Of a stretch of 21,781 bases of DNA, positions 13,701 through 21,771 are shown piece after piece (the stretch's first letter is position 1; each line of letters begins with the position of its first letter). The position numbers and the translations under genes are program-made. The DNA comes from Deltaproteobacteria bacterium UBA6967 (GTDB taxonomy: Bacteria > SAR324 > NAC60-12). The stretch lies in NCBI GenBank assembly GCA_002450295.1, contig DJYX01000196.1:1-21781 (forward strand), in the 5' to 3' direction. Below the pieces are notes generated by a model. The model made no database searches, was not told the origin of the DNA, and saw only the letters and a program-made list of their open reading frames with translations.

Positions 13701-16363
13701 ATCTAGTTGTTCGGGGAGCAAGTAAAAACAACCTACGACATGTGAATGTTGAAATCCCAAAGCATCAGTTTACGGTTATTACAGGGGTTAGCGGTTCTGG
13801 AAAGACTTCTCTGGCCTTTGATACAATCTTCGCAGAGGGGCAGGCTCGATATGTCGAATCCCTCTCCACATATGCAAGAAGATTTCTCGGTAGAATGGAT
13901 AAGGCCCCTGTTGATAGCATTGATGGACTGGCACCAGCGATTGCCATTAATCAGAAAGCTACCAGTCGCAATCCCCGCTCTATTGTCGCAACCACCACGG
14001 AGATTTTCGACTATCTTCGTCTTCTATACGCAAGAATTGGTGTAGCTCATTGTCCAAAGACAGGGGCACAACTGGAAAGCTTCACGGCAACTCGGGCTGC
14101 CAAATTCCTTGTAGATCATTATGAAGGAGATCGGCTCGAAATCCTGGCTCCATTATTTAGGCCAGATTCCAAGCACTCCACCTTATTAAAACACCCAAAA
14201 GAACTTCCAGAACATCTGGCAGCACTTCAACAATCTGGGTTCCTCAGGGTTTATATTGGGGATAAATTGATTCTAATTGATGATTGGGAGTCCGAATCAA
14301 AAAAACTTAAACTTACCAAGTCCGTAGCGGTTTGGTTGGTTGTGGATAGGATCAGAGTGAGTGTCGAGGAACAGCAAAGATTAGCAGAGAGCGCTAGCAT
14401 CGCTTATGAACAGGGAATTGGCTTGTTTTGCGCTCGTCGTCCGGACGACCAAAAGATGATCTGGTTTTCTGAAGTCCCTGGCAATGTTAAAAGTGACTAC
14501 TACTTGACTCACGATCTCAACCCAAGAATGTTCTCCTTCAACTCTCATGTTGGAGCATGCCCAGATTGTGATGGACTCGGGGAAATCGAACTGACTGGAA
14601 ATCTGGATTTTGATGAAGACGTAGATGCGGATTCACTAGTTTTTCGTACTTGTAAGACATGCGATGGGGAAAGGTTGAAGCCCGAATATCGATCTGTTTT
14701 GATTCGACAGAGGAATATCCTCCAGTTGTGCAAATTGCGAGTAGATGAGGCCCTACGCGAAGTGAGTACTTGGGAACTTAGCGCAACCGAACAAGCAATC
14801 GCTCAGCAGGCGCTTCAGGAAATCCTCAGTCGCTTGAAATTCCTGCGCAATGTAGGACTCGGCTACCTTACGCTAGATCAGCGATCCAACACGCTCTCAG
14901 GTGGCGAAGCTCAACGCATTCGTCTAGCTTCTCAAATTGGCTCTGGGCTGACTGGGGTGCTATATGTCCTGGATGAACCTACGATTGGCCTGCACCCAAG
15001 AGATACAGAGCGATTATTGAAAACTTTGCTACAGCTACGTGACCTTGGAAATACGGTCCTGCTAGTTGAACATGATCTTGATGTGATCAATCGCGCGGAT
15101 CATCTGATTGATATCGGTCCTGGGGCTGGACACTACGGTGGAAAAATCATCGCATCTGGAAAACCAGGGGATCTAGCCTTGGATTCAGAATCCATCACAG
15201 GGCAATATTTGAGTCATGGACAAAGGATTCCGATTCCACATAGAAGACTTCCCAATCCAGCACGACAGATCACGATTTCAAACGCCAAGGCAAATAATCT
15301 CAAGGATATTTCAGTTGATATCCCAAAGGGTTGTCTAACGGTTGTGACTGGAGTGAGTGGTTCAGGTAAATCATCTCTGATCATTGATGTCTTGCAGAAA
15401 GCTGTAGCAAAGAAGCTTTCTGGGTATGTAGGTGAAATTGGAGAACACAAAGCGATCAAGGGCTTAGAACAACTAAAGTATCTGAGAATCATTGATCAAG
15501 AGCCGATTGGTCGTACCCCCAGAAGTAATCCCTCCACATACACAGGTGCACTGTCGCCAATTCGTGATTTGTTTTCCCAACTTCCTGCAGCAAAGCAAAG
15601 AGGATTTGCTCCAAGACGTTTTTCTTTTAATTCCGTCGAAGGAAGATGTGCTGCCTGTGATGGTCAGGGATATCATCTTATTGAAATGCACTTTCTCTCA
15701 GATGTTTGGGTTACTTGTGATCAATGTCAGGGCAAGCGATACAATAGGGAAACTTTGAGCGTAGAGTACAAGGGGCACACAATCGCAGATGTACTCAACC
15801 TTGAAATTGAACAGGCTTGTCAACTGTTTGCAGCTCAGCACAAGATCTTAAGAATTCTGCAAACCCTGAGAGATGTTGGCCTTGGATATATGAAGTTGGG
15901 TCAGGCGGGGAATACTCTATCAGGCGGGGAAGCACAACGGCTGAAGCTCTCGGCTGAACTCTCTCGCAGATCTAAAGGAGAAACACTCTACATTCTGGAT
16001 GAACCAACCACGGGACTACATATCGATGATGTGAGGCGTCTACTAGAGGTGCTCCATAGAATTGTGGATGATGGTGGAACAATGGTGATCATTGAGCACA
16101 ACTTGGAAGTCATCAAATCAGCTGATTGGATTATTGATCTTGGACCCGAAGGAGGAATTCACGGAGGAGAGGTGGTTGTAACTGGAACGCCTGAGCAAGT
16201 CATGGCTTGTGAAGCCAGTCATACCGGAAGAGCACTTTGGCCTGTTCTCAGTAACCAGATTTTTGAAGGGAAACGTTCCAAAACAAGTTCATCAAAAAAT
16301 ATTCTGATTCCTCAGCAGCAGCCTTCATGGAATTCTGGACTTACGGCTGATCAACGAAGATAG
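10712..16363 (+). CDS. uvrA: Tandem-fused double UvrA, excinuclease ABC subunit A
   Basis: Damage-recognition ATPase of nucleotide excision repair, 1883 residues, about twice the normal 940. Residues 1-965 are one UvrA, about 970-995 a charged linker, and 996-1850 a second UvrA. Four ABC cassettes are intact: Walker A at 48-55, 654-661, 1025-1032 and 1547-1554; LSGGE at 502, 857, 1395 and 1736; Walker B LDEP followed by GLH near 527, 883, 1420 and 1762. In half 1 the zinc pairs are C266/C269 with C290/C293 and C767/C770 with C790/C793. Half 2 keeps C1646/C1649 with C1669/C1672, but of the other site only C1283/C1286. UvrA normally works as a homodimer, so this chain could act as a built-in dimer. 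There is no gene for UvrB or UvrC nearby. The start has no clear ribosome site; M20 is an alternative. Confidence 0.95.
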   Translation: MSEEPKSNLDSEHGSKLNDMIRVTGACEHNLKNLSLDIPKGTLTVFTGVSGSGKSSLAFDTIFQEGQRRFVESLSAYARQFLGQLEKPKVEHIEGLSPTISVDQKTVNRNPRSTVGTVTEIYDHLRLLFARLGQPHCPVCKTPISSQTPEQITDHAYAVALDEACLILAPMVRERKGEYRKELQQWAQDGFVRARIDGEIRRLDEEIELKRYEKHSIELVLDRLILSSDEKSRLTEGVEKALKMSEGLVILNFKEEDHLFSQLSACPTCQISLPEQEPRLFSFNAPQGACPTCNGLGETRQFVEERLCDSEKSLKDAAVQCVTANGNIHFTKIDKSHLFSAAKMLDLDLNLPWGELPEQQKEQFLKGNAQVSLYVGNVFRFPSHLKKQIKAGKWAGVIPILEFVYRFAKGPLERFQMRAICPDCGGSRLNAMARAVTFRDQNIVDLGDCSVTEALTFFECLELADREELIGRDLFREIRARLSFLNEVGLGYLSLQRSAATLSGGEGQRIRLASQLGSGLQGVLYVLDEPSIGLHQSDNQRLIKTLEMLRDRGNTVFVVEHDEETIRAADHIIDIGPTAGRDGGNITAQGCFQEILDSSESVTAQFLVGQEKMPVPTERRDSDGRCLSIRNARLHNLVGLDVEIPLGLFVVLAGVSGSGKSSLVHGILRPALLQHLQGSGKDDSHEPVEEESSKEIKGRWDNVAGLEHLDRLIEINQSPIGRTPRSNPATYTKVFDLIRDLFTMLPESRIRGYNKGRFSFNVKGGRCEDCKGAGLKTIEMQFLSDVQIPCETCDGKRFNAETLQIRYKHKTIFEILELTITEAAELFENQPKILHILQTLLDVGLGYVKLGQPSTTLSGGEAQRVKLASELRKKSTGRTLYLLDEPTTGLHFQDIRTLLQTLDRLVEQGNSVLVIEHNLDVLRFADQVIELGPGGGKFGGKLVGHGTPEELAERNTLTGGFLRPFLEKQLNEESSRVEEVKEPSAINGFQSERKERDLVVRGASKNNLRHVNVEIPKHQFTVITGVSGSGKTSLAFDTIFAEGQARYVESLSTYARRFLGRMDKAPVDSIDGLAPAIAINQKATSRNPRSIVATTTEIFDYLRLLYARIGVAHCPKTGAQLESFTATRAAKFLVDHYEGDRLEILAPLFRPDSKHSTLLKHPKELPEHLAALQQSGFLRVYIGDKLILIDDWESESKKLKLTKSVAVWLVVDRIRVSVEEQQRLAESASIAYEQGIGLFCARRPDDQKMIWFSEVPGNVKSDYYLTHDLNPRMFSFNSHVGACPDCDGLGEIELTGNLDFDEDVDADSLVFRTCKTCDGERLKPEYRSVLIRQRNILQLCKLRVDEALREVSTWELSATEQAIAQQALQEILSRLKFLRNVGLGYLTLDQRSNTLSGGEAQRIRLASQIGSGLTGVLYVLDEPTIGLHPRDTERLLKTLLQLRDLGNTVLLVEHDLDVINRADHLIDIGPGAGHYGGKIIASGKPGDLALDSESITGQYLSHGQRIPIPHRRLPNPARQITISNAKANNLKDISVDIPKGCLTVVTGVSGSGKSSLIIDVLQKAVAKKLSGYVGEIGEHKAIKGLEQLKYLRIIDQEPIGRTPRSNPSTYTGALSPIRDLFSQLPAAKQRGFAPRRFSFNSVEGRCAACDGQGYHLIEMHFLSDVWVTCDQCQGKRYNRETLSVEYKGHTIADVLNLEIEQACQLFAAQHKILRILQTLRDVGLGYMKLGQAGNTLSGGEAQRLKLSAELSRRSKGETLYILDEPTTGLHIDDVRRLLEVLHRIVDDGGTMVIIEHNLEVIKSADWIIDLGPEGGIHGGEVVVTGTPEQVMACEASHTGRALWPVLSNQIFEGKRSKTSSSKNILIPQQQPSWNSGLTADQRR

Positions 16364-17636
16364 CCCGAAAGTCATTGACATTCGTCATGGTGGGACCAGT
16401 TAATACAAGCTGATCCAATTGCTGAAAGAAACTGTAGGCATCATTATTAGCGAGGAAATCATTGGGTTTGAGATTTAACTGTTTTGCTTTGAGAAGGCTT
16501 CTTTGATCTATCCAGGCACCCGCGTTGTCCTCTGTTCCATCAATACCATCCGTGTCAACAGCGATTGCTGAAATCCCCTCTTCGCCCTGCAAGGCTTCAA
16601 GCAGGGACAAAATGAACTCTGCATTCCTACCTCCCTTACCATTACCCCGAACCGTGACGGTGGTTTCTCCCCCAGACAAGATCATTGCTGGGGCGTTGAG
16701 TGGTTGATCTCGATGCTTGATCTGCTTCGCAATCGCTGCATGAACCTTGGCTACCTCCCTGGCCTCACCTTCAATACGATCGCTTAGGATGATGGGTGTA
16801 ATTCCGAACTTCTCAGCTTCTTTTGCAGCAGCTTCGAGCATCAATTGCGGAGTGGCAACCAACCTTACTTGATTCCTTGAAAAAATGTTTTCCCGAGGTT
16901 TGGGAGTTTCTTCTTCAGCTGCTTCTAAAAGTGCTTGAATCGCTGGGGTTGGTTGTATTTGATACCTTCTTAAAATCTCTAGAGCATCTGCAAAGGTAGT
17001 GGGGTCTGGAACAGTTGGGCCAGAAGCAATCACAGAGAGATCATCTCCTGGAACATCTGAAATTGCGAGAGTCCAGAGTCTTGCTGGCTGAACTGCTCCA
17101 GCGAGACGCCCACCTTTGATTGAAGAAAGATGTTTGCGGACGCAATTGATTTCTCCAATCGTAGCCCCAGAATGGAGAAGGGATCTGTTGAGTGCTTGTT
17201 TGTCTTGAAGGGTCAGACCCTTAGCAGGTAAGGCCAACAAAGCAGATCCGCCACCAGAAATTAGGCAGATTACCAGATCTCGATCAGTAGCAGTTTTGGC
17301 TAGATTCAGAATTCTTTGAGCCGTAATTTGGCCAATTTCGTCTGGTACTGGATGAGATGCTTCGACTATTTCAATTGAATTACAATGTACTCCATAGCCA
17401 TAGCGTGTCAGAACCAGACCACACAAATTTGCTCCCCAATCGGTTCCCTGCCAATGACACTCCAACGCATTGGCCATCTCGGCTGAGGCCTTTCCGGCAC
17501 CTAAAACTATGATTTGTTCTGGTAATTTTTCTGTCTGTTGAATTTCTTTCAAGTACCCAGGCAGACAAATTTTGGGCTGTGAGCGTTGAATGGCTGCCTT
17601 TAACGTTTGATCAAGAATCTCAGGAAGTGAACTCAT
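16341..17636 (-). CDS. Glycerate 2-kinase, class II (DUF4147 + MOFRL)
   Basis: Phosphorylates D-glycerate with ATP to 2-phosphoglycerate, feeding lower glycolysis; 431 residues, cytoplasmic. The N-terminal domain carries GAGKAS (46-51, with the conserved Lys49), the motif EASHPVPDE, and SGGGSALL. The C-terminal MOFRL domain shows LSGGETTVTVRGNGKGGRNAEF and VDTDGIDGTEDNAGA. This is the GckA/TtuD type, unrelated to the GarK/GlxK family. It lies 48 bases after the hydroxypyruvate isomerase gene on the same strand and is surely cotranscribed with it. Together they process hydroxypyruvate, tartronate semialdehyde and glycerate. Older annotations call this family hydroxypyruvate reductase. Its last 23 bases overlap the 3' end of uvrA on the opposite strand. 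Confidence 0.93.
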   Translation of the reverse strand: MSSLPEILDQTLKAAIQRSQPKICLPGYLKEIQQTEKLPEQIIVLGAGKASAEMANALECHWQGTDWGANLCGLVLTRYGYGVHCNSIEIVEASHPVPDEIGQITAQRILNLAKTATDRDLVICLISGGGSALLALPAKGLTLQDKQALNRSLLHSGATIGEINCVRKHLSSIKGGRLAGAVQPARLWTLAISDVPGDDLSVIASGPTVPDPTTFADALEILRRYQIQPTPAIQALLEAAEEETPKPRENIFSRNQVRLVATPQLMLEAAAKEAEKFGITPIILSDRIEGEAREVAKVHAAIAKQIKHRDQPLNAPAMILSGGETTVTVRGNGKGGRNAEFILSLLEALQGEEGISAIAVDTDGIDGTEDNAGAWIDQRSLLKAKQLNLKPNDFLANNDAYSFFQQLDQLVLTGPTMTNVNDFRAIFVDQP

Positions 17637-17684
17637 TTTTCATCTCTTAAAATATCAAGAAGTCATTGAGATCTTTGAAATTAT

Positions 17685-18467
17685 TCATTTGCCCAACCAA
17701 CTTGAGGCCCAACTCAGTCCTTTAAGAGTTCCCGAGAGCGGTCTATATTCGCAGCCCACCCAACCTTCGTATCCTAGTTCATCCAATTTTGAAAAGAGGA
17801 ATGGGTAGTTGATCTCACCAGTTCCAGGTTCATGACGCCCAGGAGTATCAGCAATTTGAAAGTGAGCAATCCTAGGGAGGAGTTCAGTGATAGTTTGTGA
17901 CAAATCTCCCTCCATGATTTGCATGTGGTAAATATCATACTGAAACCAAAGGTTTGAAGATGCCACTTTCTCAATCACCGAGATTGCCTTAGCAGAATGA
18001 TTCAAGAAATATCCAGGCATGTCTCGAGAATTGATCGCCTCAATTAGCAATCTAACATTCTGTTGTGCACAGAATTGTGAGGCGTATTTGAGATTTTCTG
18101 CATAGATTTCTAAGAGAGCTTCTTCAGGAATCCCCTCTGGCTTGATTCCAGCCATAGCATGAATTTGCTTACAGCCAAGACCATTAGCGTACTCAAGAGC
18201 GACTGCAACACTTTCACGAAATTCGTTTTGACGATTTGGATGACAACACATCCCTCTCTCCCCTTTCTCCCAATCTCCTGGAGGAAGATTAAACAGCACT
18301 TGGGTTAATTGATTCGCTTCAAGGGCTTCTCTTAGATCAGCAATTGAGTATGCGTATGGAAAGAGGAACTCTACTCCCTGGAAACCTGCGTTTGCTGCAG
18401 CTCCAAAACGGTCAATAAAATCATGTTCATGGAACATCATTGACAAATTAGCATTAAAACGGGGCAT
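17685..18467 (-). CDS. hyi: Hydroxypyruvate isomerase (Hyi/OtnI family)
   Basis: TIM-barrel enzyme of the AP-endonuclease-2/xylose-isomerase-like superfamily, 260 residues, the same length as E. coli Hyi. It interconverts hydroxypyruvate and tartronate semialdehyde. The opening PRFNANLSMMFHE and the block NLPPGDWEKGERG (60-72) are family signatures. The metal and catalytic residues are E143 (LLIEAINSRD), D178 and H181 (QYDIYHMQ), Q204, and E240 (VGCEYRP), spaced as in characterised Hyi. It is the first gene of a two-gene operon with glycerate 2-kinase. No glyoxylate carboligase or tartronate semialdehyde reductase gene is in the window. The related OtnI enzymes act on 2-oxo-tetronate phosphate pathways, so a four-carbon acid substrate cannot be excluded. 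Confidence 0.9.
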   Translation of the reverse strand: MPRFNANLSMMFHEHDFIDRFGAAANAGFQGVEFLFPYAYSIADLREALEANQLTQVLFNLPPGDWEKGERGMCCHPNRQNEFRESVAVALEYANGLGCKQIHAMAGIKPEGIPEEALLEIYAENLKYASQFCAQQNVRLLIEAINSRDMPGYFLNHSAKAISVIEKVASSNLWFQYDIYHMQIMEGDLSQTITELLPRIAHFQIADTPGRHEPGTGEINYPFLFSKLDELGYEGWVGCEYRPLSGTLKGLSWASSWLGK

Positions 18468-18608
18468 AGAAATTCTGTAAAAGATTTTGATAAATCAACC
18501 GAATTAAATCTTCGGGATCATTTATTCAGGTTTTTAAGGGTATCGATCCTAGATTTTCAAGAATTGAAATTACCTTTTTGATCCCATTGACCGTCAGATC
18601 TTCTAATT

Positions 18609-20750
18609 TTAGAAACTTGATCCAATGCCAAGCAAAAGCTTTTCTTCCTGAGTGCTGTACCAGACACGAGTTTGTACATTTACTCGATTAGCGATCGTAT
18701 TGCCAAACTTGAGGCCGAAACGAAAATCACGTTGTTTGAGTTCGGCCTGTTCTTCGCGCTCATTGAAATCGTTGTTGCCAGAAGAATCAGTGGGGCGTGG
18801 ATCTATCTTGTAATCCTTGTATCGCCACTTAGCTTCCGAGATTAACGCAAAGCTCGGAGCTTTTAGGAAATATTGAAATGCTCCTTGAACTTGTGTTGAG
18901 CCTAGAAACAGATGGATGAAACTGTTTCTACTAGGAAATTTTGCAATTCCAACTGCGTAAATTTCCCACTCATCAAAGGTGGGAGAAAATTTACTTTCAC
19001 CGTCCTTTTCAACTCCTGTGTAGGGACCCTCGCTAAGGAGTTCATAGTCTTCGGTATAGCTCAGATAAGTTCCCCCGAGGGCTAGGCCCAATGGAGTACT
19101 TCGGTTTCCCCAAGCCCTAAATTGGCCGCTGAATTGAAGCTCTCTGACTGGCTGCTTCCATGATGGGTCATAACGAAGGTCAATGAGACCTCCAAATGCT
19201 CCCTCATCCTGGCCCATTCCCAGGACCAGACGCCACAGACTGAATCGCTCTTCTCGTCCTTCGTCCGTTGCGATCCGTAATTCAGGATGAACATAAAAAC
19301 GCGGATTAGCCACACTTCTCATTTCCAAAACAAACACGTCCTCAGCCAAAGGGTCGTCCAAAAGAATTGCTGTTAGTTCTTCAATTTCTACGCTCAGACG
19401 GTTAATGGCGTCTTCAACTTGTTCCTTTAAGGTGGCGCCCATCTGATAGTCACGAAGTGCCATCAATTCTCTTCTCTTGAACTCCTTTTCTGCTAATTGA
19501 TCTTCCACTAAGTTCAGCTGTATTTTCGCCAACCCTTGAACTGCTTCAATCTGTTGAGGAGAGTCTGGAAAACGGTTTAGATAATTTTTCCATGCTTCCA
19601 TAGTATTGATCCGAACTGATTTATTGAATTCCAGCTCAGATAACAGAAGGCACTCAAGTTCAATGTTTGCCAACTGAAGAGGTGTTTGGGCTTCGGGTCC
19701 TAAATCCAATTGTACATTCAATATGGATGGGCAGGTCTCATCCAATTGGGATTGTTGCTTAAGTCCTTTTCCTCCATGAGTTACCTGGATAGGAAGCTCA
19801 CTCAAGCGAAGACTACCGCTTGTTGAAATAGTGTTCAGTTGTTCAAGTTCTCTTTTTCTCGAAGCGAATTTTAGTCTCAAGGGAACATCGGGAAGAGGTT
19901 CCCCTTTGAAGGTCAAATCTAATTGCAGGGGGCTCTCAAAGCGATAACTTTCATTATTTGAGGCTGGAAGTAAGCGAACTGGATTAGGACTGTAGGATAG
20001 CTTCAATTTTGAAAGTAGAGAATCTAATTCGCTACGAATTTTACTGCTAGCGGGAATACTTTTTAACTTTGCGAGTTGTAGCGCTGCGTCACGATATCGG
20101 GATCGCTGCTCAACCAGCAATGCGCTACGATATGCCCTCAATAGTCGGCTAAAATCCACAGCATCAGGACCAGATTGGCCAAATAGTCGTTCAAGTAGGG
20201 TTTTTCCGGATGATGCTTTGGAAGCTTCGTCCATTAAAGCGGCTACATCCTTGGAGTATTGAACCGATGGAGCAGCCAACTGGCCAATTGTCAGTGGGTA
20301 GATCACTAAAATTGTTTCATCACTGCAGCGTAAAATCTCTGGTGGTGGCAGTGGTATATCGATTCTACTTGATGTGCGGATTCGTTGAGTCGATTCTTCT
20401 ATGAAATTCTCATTGCCATCGCTGAGTTTCAGTTCCATCTGATTGCTAGTCATCGACTCGATTCTGAGAAAAATAGCTTCAGCAATTCGTTCTTGTGCCC
20501 TTCGAATTGCCTCCTCAGTATCGGCACCTCTGCCAGCAATTTCCTGCGGCCACTCTTCCAAGGCATTTAACACCAAACGTTCTCCCCTTGGAGGCATCGA
20601 TTGCTGCAATTGAGATTGTCTAAAGTCACAGTCAGTTGACTGAGCAAATGCATTTTCTTCAGCAAAAATGAATGTGATGACGCAAGCCGTCGCGATCGAA
20701 GGGATTAAAGAATTCAAGATTTTTTTGAATGAATTGAATTGATTCGCCAT
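18609..20750 (-). CDS. Uncharacterised secreted protein with LPP20/FlgT-like N-domain and beta-barrel-like C-terminus
   Basis: 713 residues from ATG 20750. This start gives a proper signal peptide: FKK, hydrophobic LIPSIATACVITFIF, and cleavage after A36 (AFA before QS). The ATG at 20798 would overlap the previous gene and bury the signal. Residues 55-155 alternate strands and helices (TEEAIRRAQERIAEAI, then RIRTSSRIDIPL and TILVIYPLT) and recall the LPP20/FlgT-N fold of envelope proteins. About 270-370 looks beta-rich and Ig-like. About 383-465 is helical (NYLNRFPDSPQQIEAV, TPR-like) with a coiled-coil stretch. From about 485 the sequence has alternating strands rich in Gly and aromatics and ends GIGSSF, a terminal Phe as in outer-membrane barrels. 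The name and function are unknown. It follows the reductase gene by 28 bases, probably in one transcript. The domain guesses rest on pattern only. Confidence 0.8.
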   Translation of the reverse strand: MANQFNSFKKILNSLIPSIATACVITFIFAEENAFAQSTDCDFRQSQLQQSMPPRGERLVLNALEEWPQEIAGRGADTEEAIRRAQERIAEAIFLRIESMTSNQMELKLSDGNENFIEESTQRIRTSSRIDIPLPPPEILRCSDETILVIYPLTIGQLAAPSVQYSKDVAALMDEASKASSGKTLLERLFGQSGPDAVDFSRLLRAYRSALLVEQRSRYRDAALQLAKLKSIPASSKIRSELDSLLSKLKLSYSPNPVRLLPASNNESYRFESPLQLDLTFKGEPLPDVPLRLKFASRKRELEQLNTISTSGSLRLSELPIQVTHGGKGLKQQSQLDETCPSILNVQLDLGPEAQTPLQLANIELECLLLSELEFNKSVRINTMEAWKNYLNRFPDSPQQIEAVQGLAKIQLNLVEDQLAEKEFKRRELMALRDYQMGATLKEQVEDAINRLSVEIEELTAILLDDPLAEDVFVLEMRSVANPRFYVHPELRIATDEGREERFSLWRLVLGMGQDEGAFGGLIDLRYDPSWKQPVRELQFSGQFRAWGNRSTPLGLALGGTYLSYTEDYELLSEGPYTGVEKDGESKFSPTFDEWEIYAVGIAKFPSRNSFIHLFLGSTQVQGAFQYFLKAPSFALISEAKWRYKDYKIDPRPTDSSGNNDFNEREEQAELKQRDFRFGLKFGNTIANRVNVQTRVWYSTQEEKLLLGIGSSF

Positions 20751-20778
20751 TTTGCAGAGAAAATTGGTTAGGGTTCTC

Positions 20779-21771
20779 CTATGAAGCTGCAGACTCATCT
20801 ACTGTGGGCTCAGCATAGGCTTGCATGTCTGGTCCAAGCGGTACTACTCGACTGGGGTTTATTGTTTCATGACTGAAGTAATAGTGTTGTTGAATTTGCC
20901 AGAGGTCGACTGTCTCAAGAATTCCTGGGTAATGTAATAATCTTCGAGTGTAGCCAAACAAACGCGGATAGTCTTTTATCCTACGTCGGTTGCATTTGAA
21001 ATGGCCGTGATAGACCGGATCAAACCTGATCAGTGTTGGGAATAAGCGCCAGTCAGCTTCAGTGAGTTTGCTTCCACAAAGGTAAGTATTGTCCGCCAAG
21101 TGCTCTTCAATGCGGTCCAGTGTTTCAAAAAGTTCGACGAAGGACTCTGCGTAAGCATTCTGAGTGGTCGCAAATCCACACCTGTAGACTCCGTTATTGA
21201 AAGTTCGATAAATTAAATCATTCCACTGATCGATTTCATGTTGATGCTCAATCGGGTAGTAGTCCTCATGATTCCCAGTCAAATCATTGAAAGAAGAATT
21301 GAACATTCGAATAATTTCAGAGGATTCGTTGCTGACAATCTGCTCGGTCTCTTTATCCCATAAAACTGGAACAGTGACCCGCCCAGTGTATTCAGGATCA
21401 CATTTCGTATAGAGACGGTGCATATAAGGCAATTCGTATAGATGATCGATAAATCTGTAATCCTCAGCTGCCTTCCGAAACTCCCAACCACTCTGAAGCA
21501 TATGGGGATGAACAACTGAAACCCCAATCAAATCCACCAAGCCTTTTAATTGTCGAAAAATCAAAGTTCGATGGGCCCACGGACATGCACCTGAAACGTA
21601 GAGATGATACCTTCCTGGCCGGGCTGGAAAACCTTTTGATTCGTTGGATCCACTTCTCCCATCACTGGTAACCCAATTTCGGAATTGAGCATCCTCCCGT
21701 ATGAAGTGACCTCTGTTAGATTTAGTTTCGTACCATTGGTCATGCCATTGTCCGTTGATCAGAAGCCCCAT
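20779..21771 (-). CDS. Glutathionyl-hydroquinone reductase (Xi-class glutathione transferase)
   Basis: Cytoplasmic enzyme that removes glutathione from glutathionyl-hydroquinones, family of E. coli YqjG and Sphingobium PcpF; 330 residues, normal length. The catalytic Cys63 is in the motif CPWAHR (63-68), preceded by RYHLYVSGA. The glutathione-site segment TVPVLWDKETEQIVSNES is at about 132-150. The helical C-domain carries YLCGSKLTEADWRLFPTLIRFD and, as in Xi-class enzymes, conserved Tyr in HGHFKCNRR and YPRLFGYTR. The role is probably repair of quinone-glutathione adducts during aromatic or oxidative stress, which implies a glutathione-making host. It is complete, with ATG at 21771 only 10 bases from the window end, so its promoter is outside. 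The secreted protein gene follows after 28 bases. Confidence 0.94.
   Translation of the reverse strand: MGLLINGQWHDQWYETKSNRGHFIREDAQFRNWVTSDGRSGSNESKGFPARPGRYHLYVSGACPWAHRTLIFRQLKGLVDLIGVSVVHPHMLQSGWEFRKAAEDYRFIDHLYELPYMHRLYTKCDPEYTGRVTVPVLWDKETEQIVSNESSEIIRMFNSSFNDLTGNHEDYYPIEHQHEIDQWNDLIYRTFNNGVYRCGFATTQNAYAESFVELFETLDRIEEHLADNTYLCGSKLTEADWRLFPTLIRFDPVYHGHFKCNRRRIKDYPRLFGYTRRLLHYPGILETVDLWQIQQHYYFSHETINPSRVVPLGPDMQAYAEPTVDESAAS

Noticed and set aside
12366..14045. Several 60-110 codon ORFs inside uvrA on both strands
   Set aside because: They lie wholly within the conserved uvrA frame, have no ribosome sites or domain features, and are shadows of it.
20751..20798. ATG at 20798 as the start of the large secreted protein
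   Set aside because: It would overlap the reductase gene, has no ribosome site, and adds 16 residues in front of a well-formed signal peptide that begins at ATG 20750.
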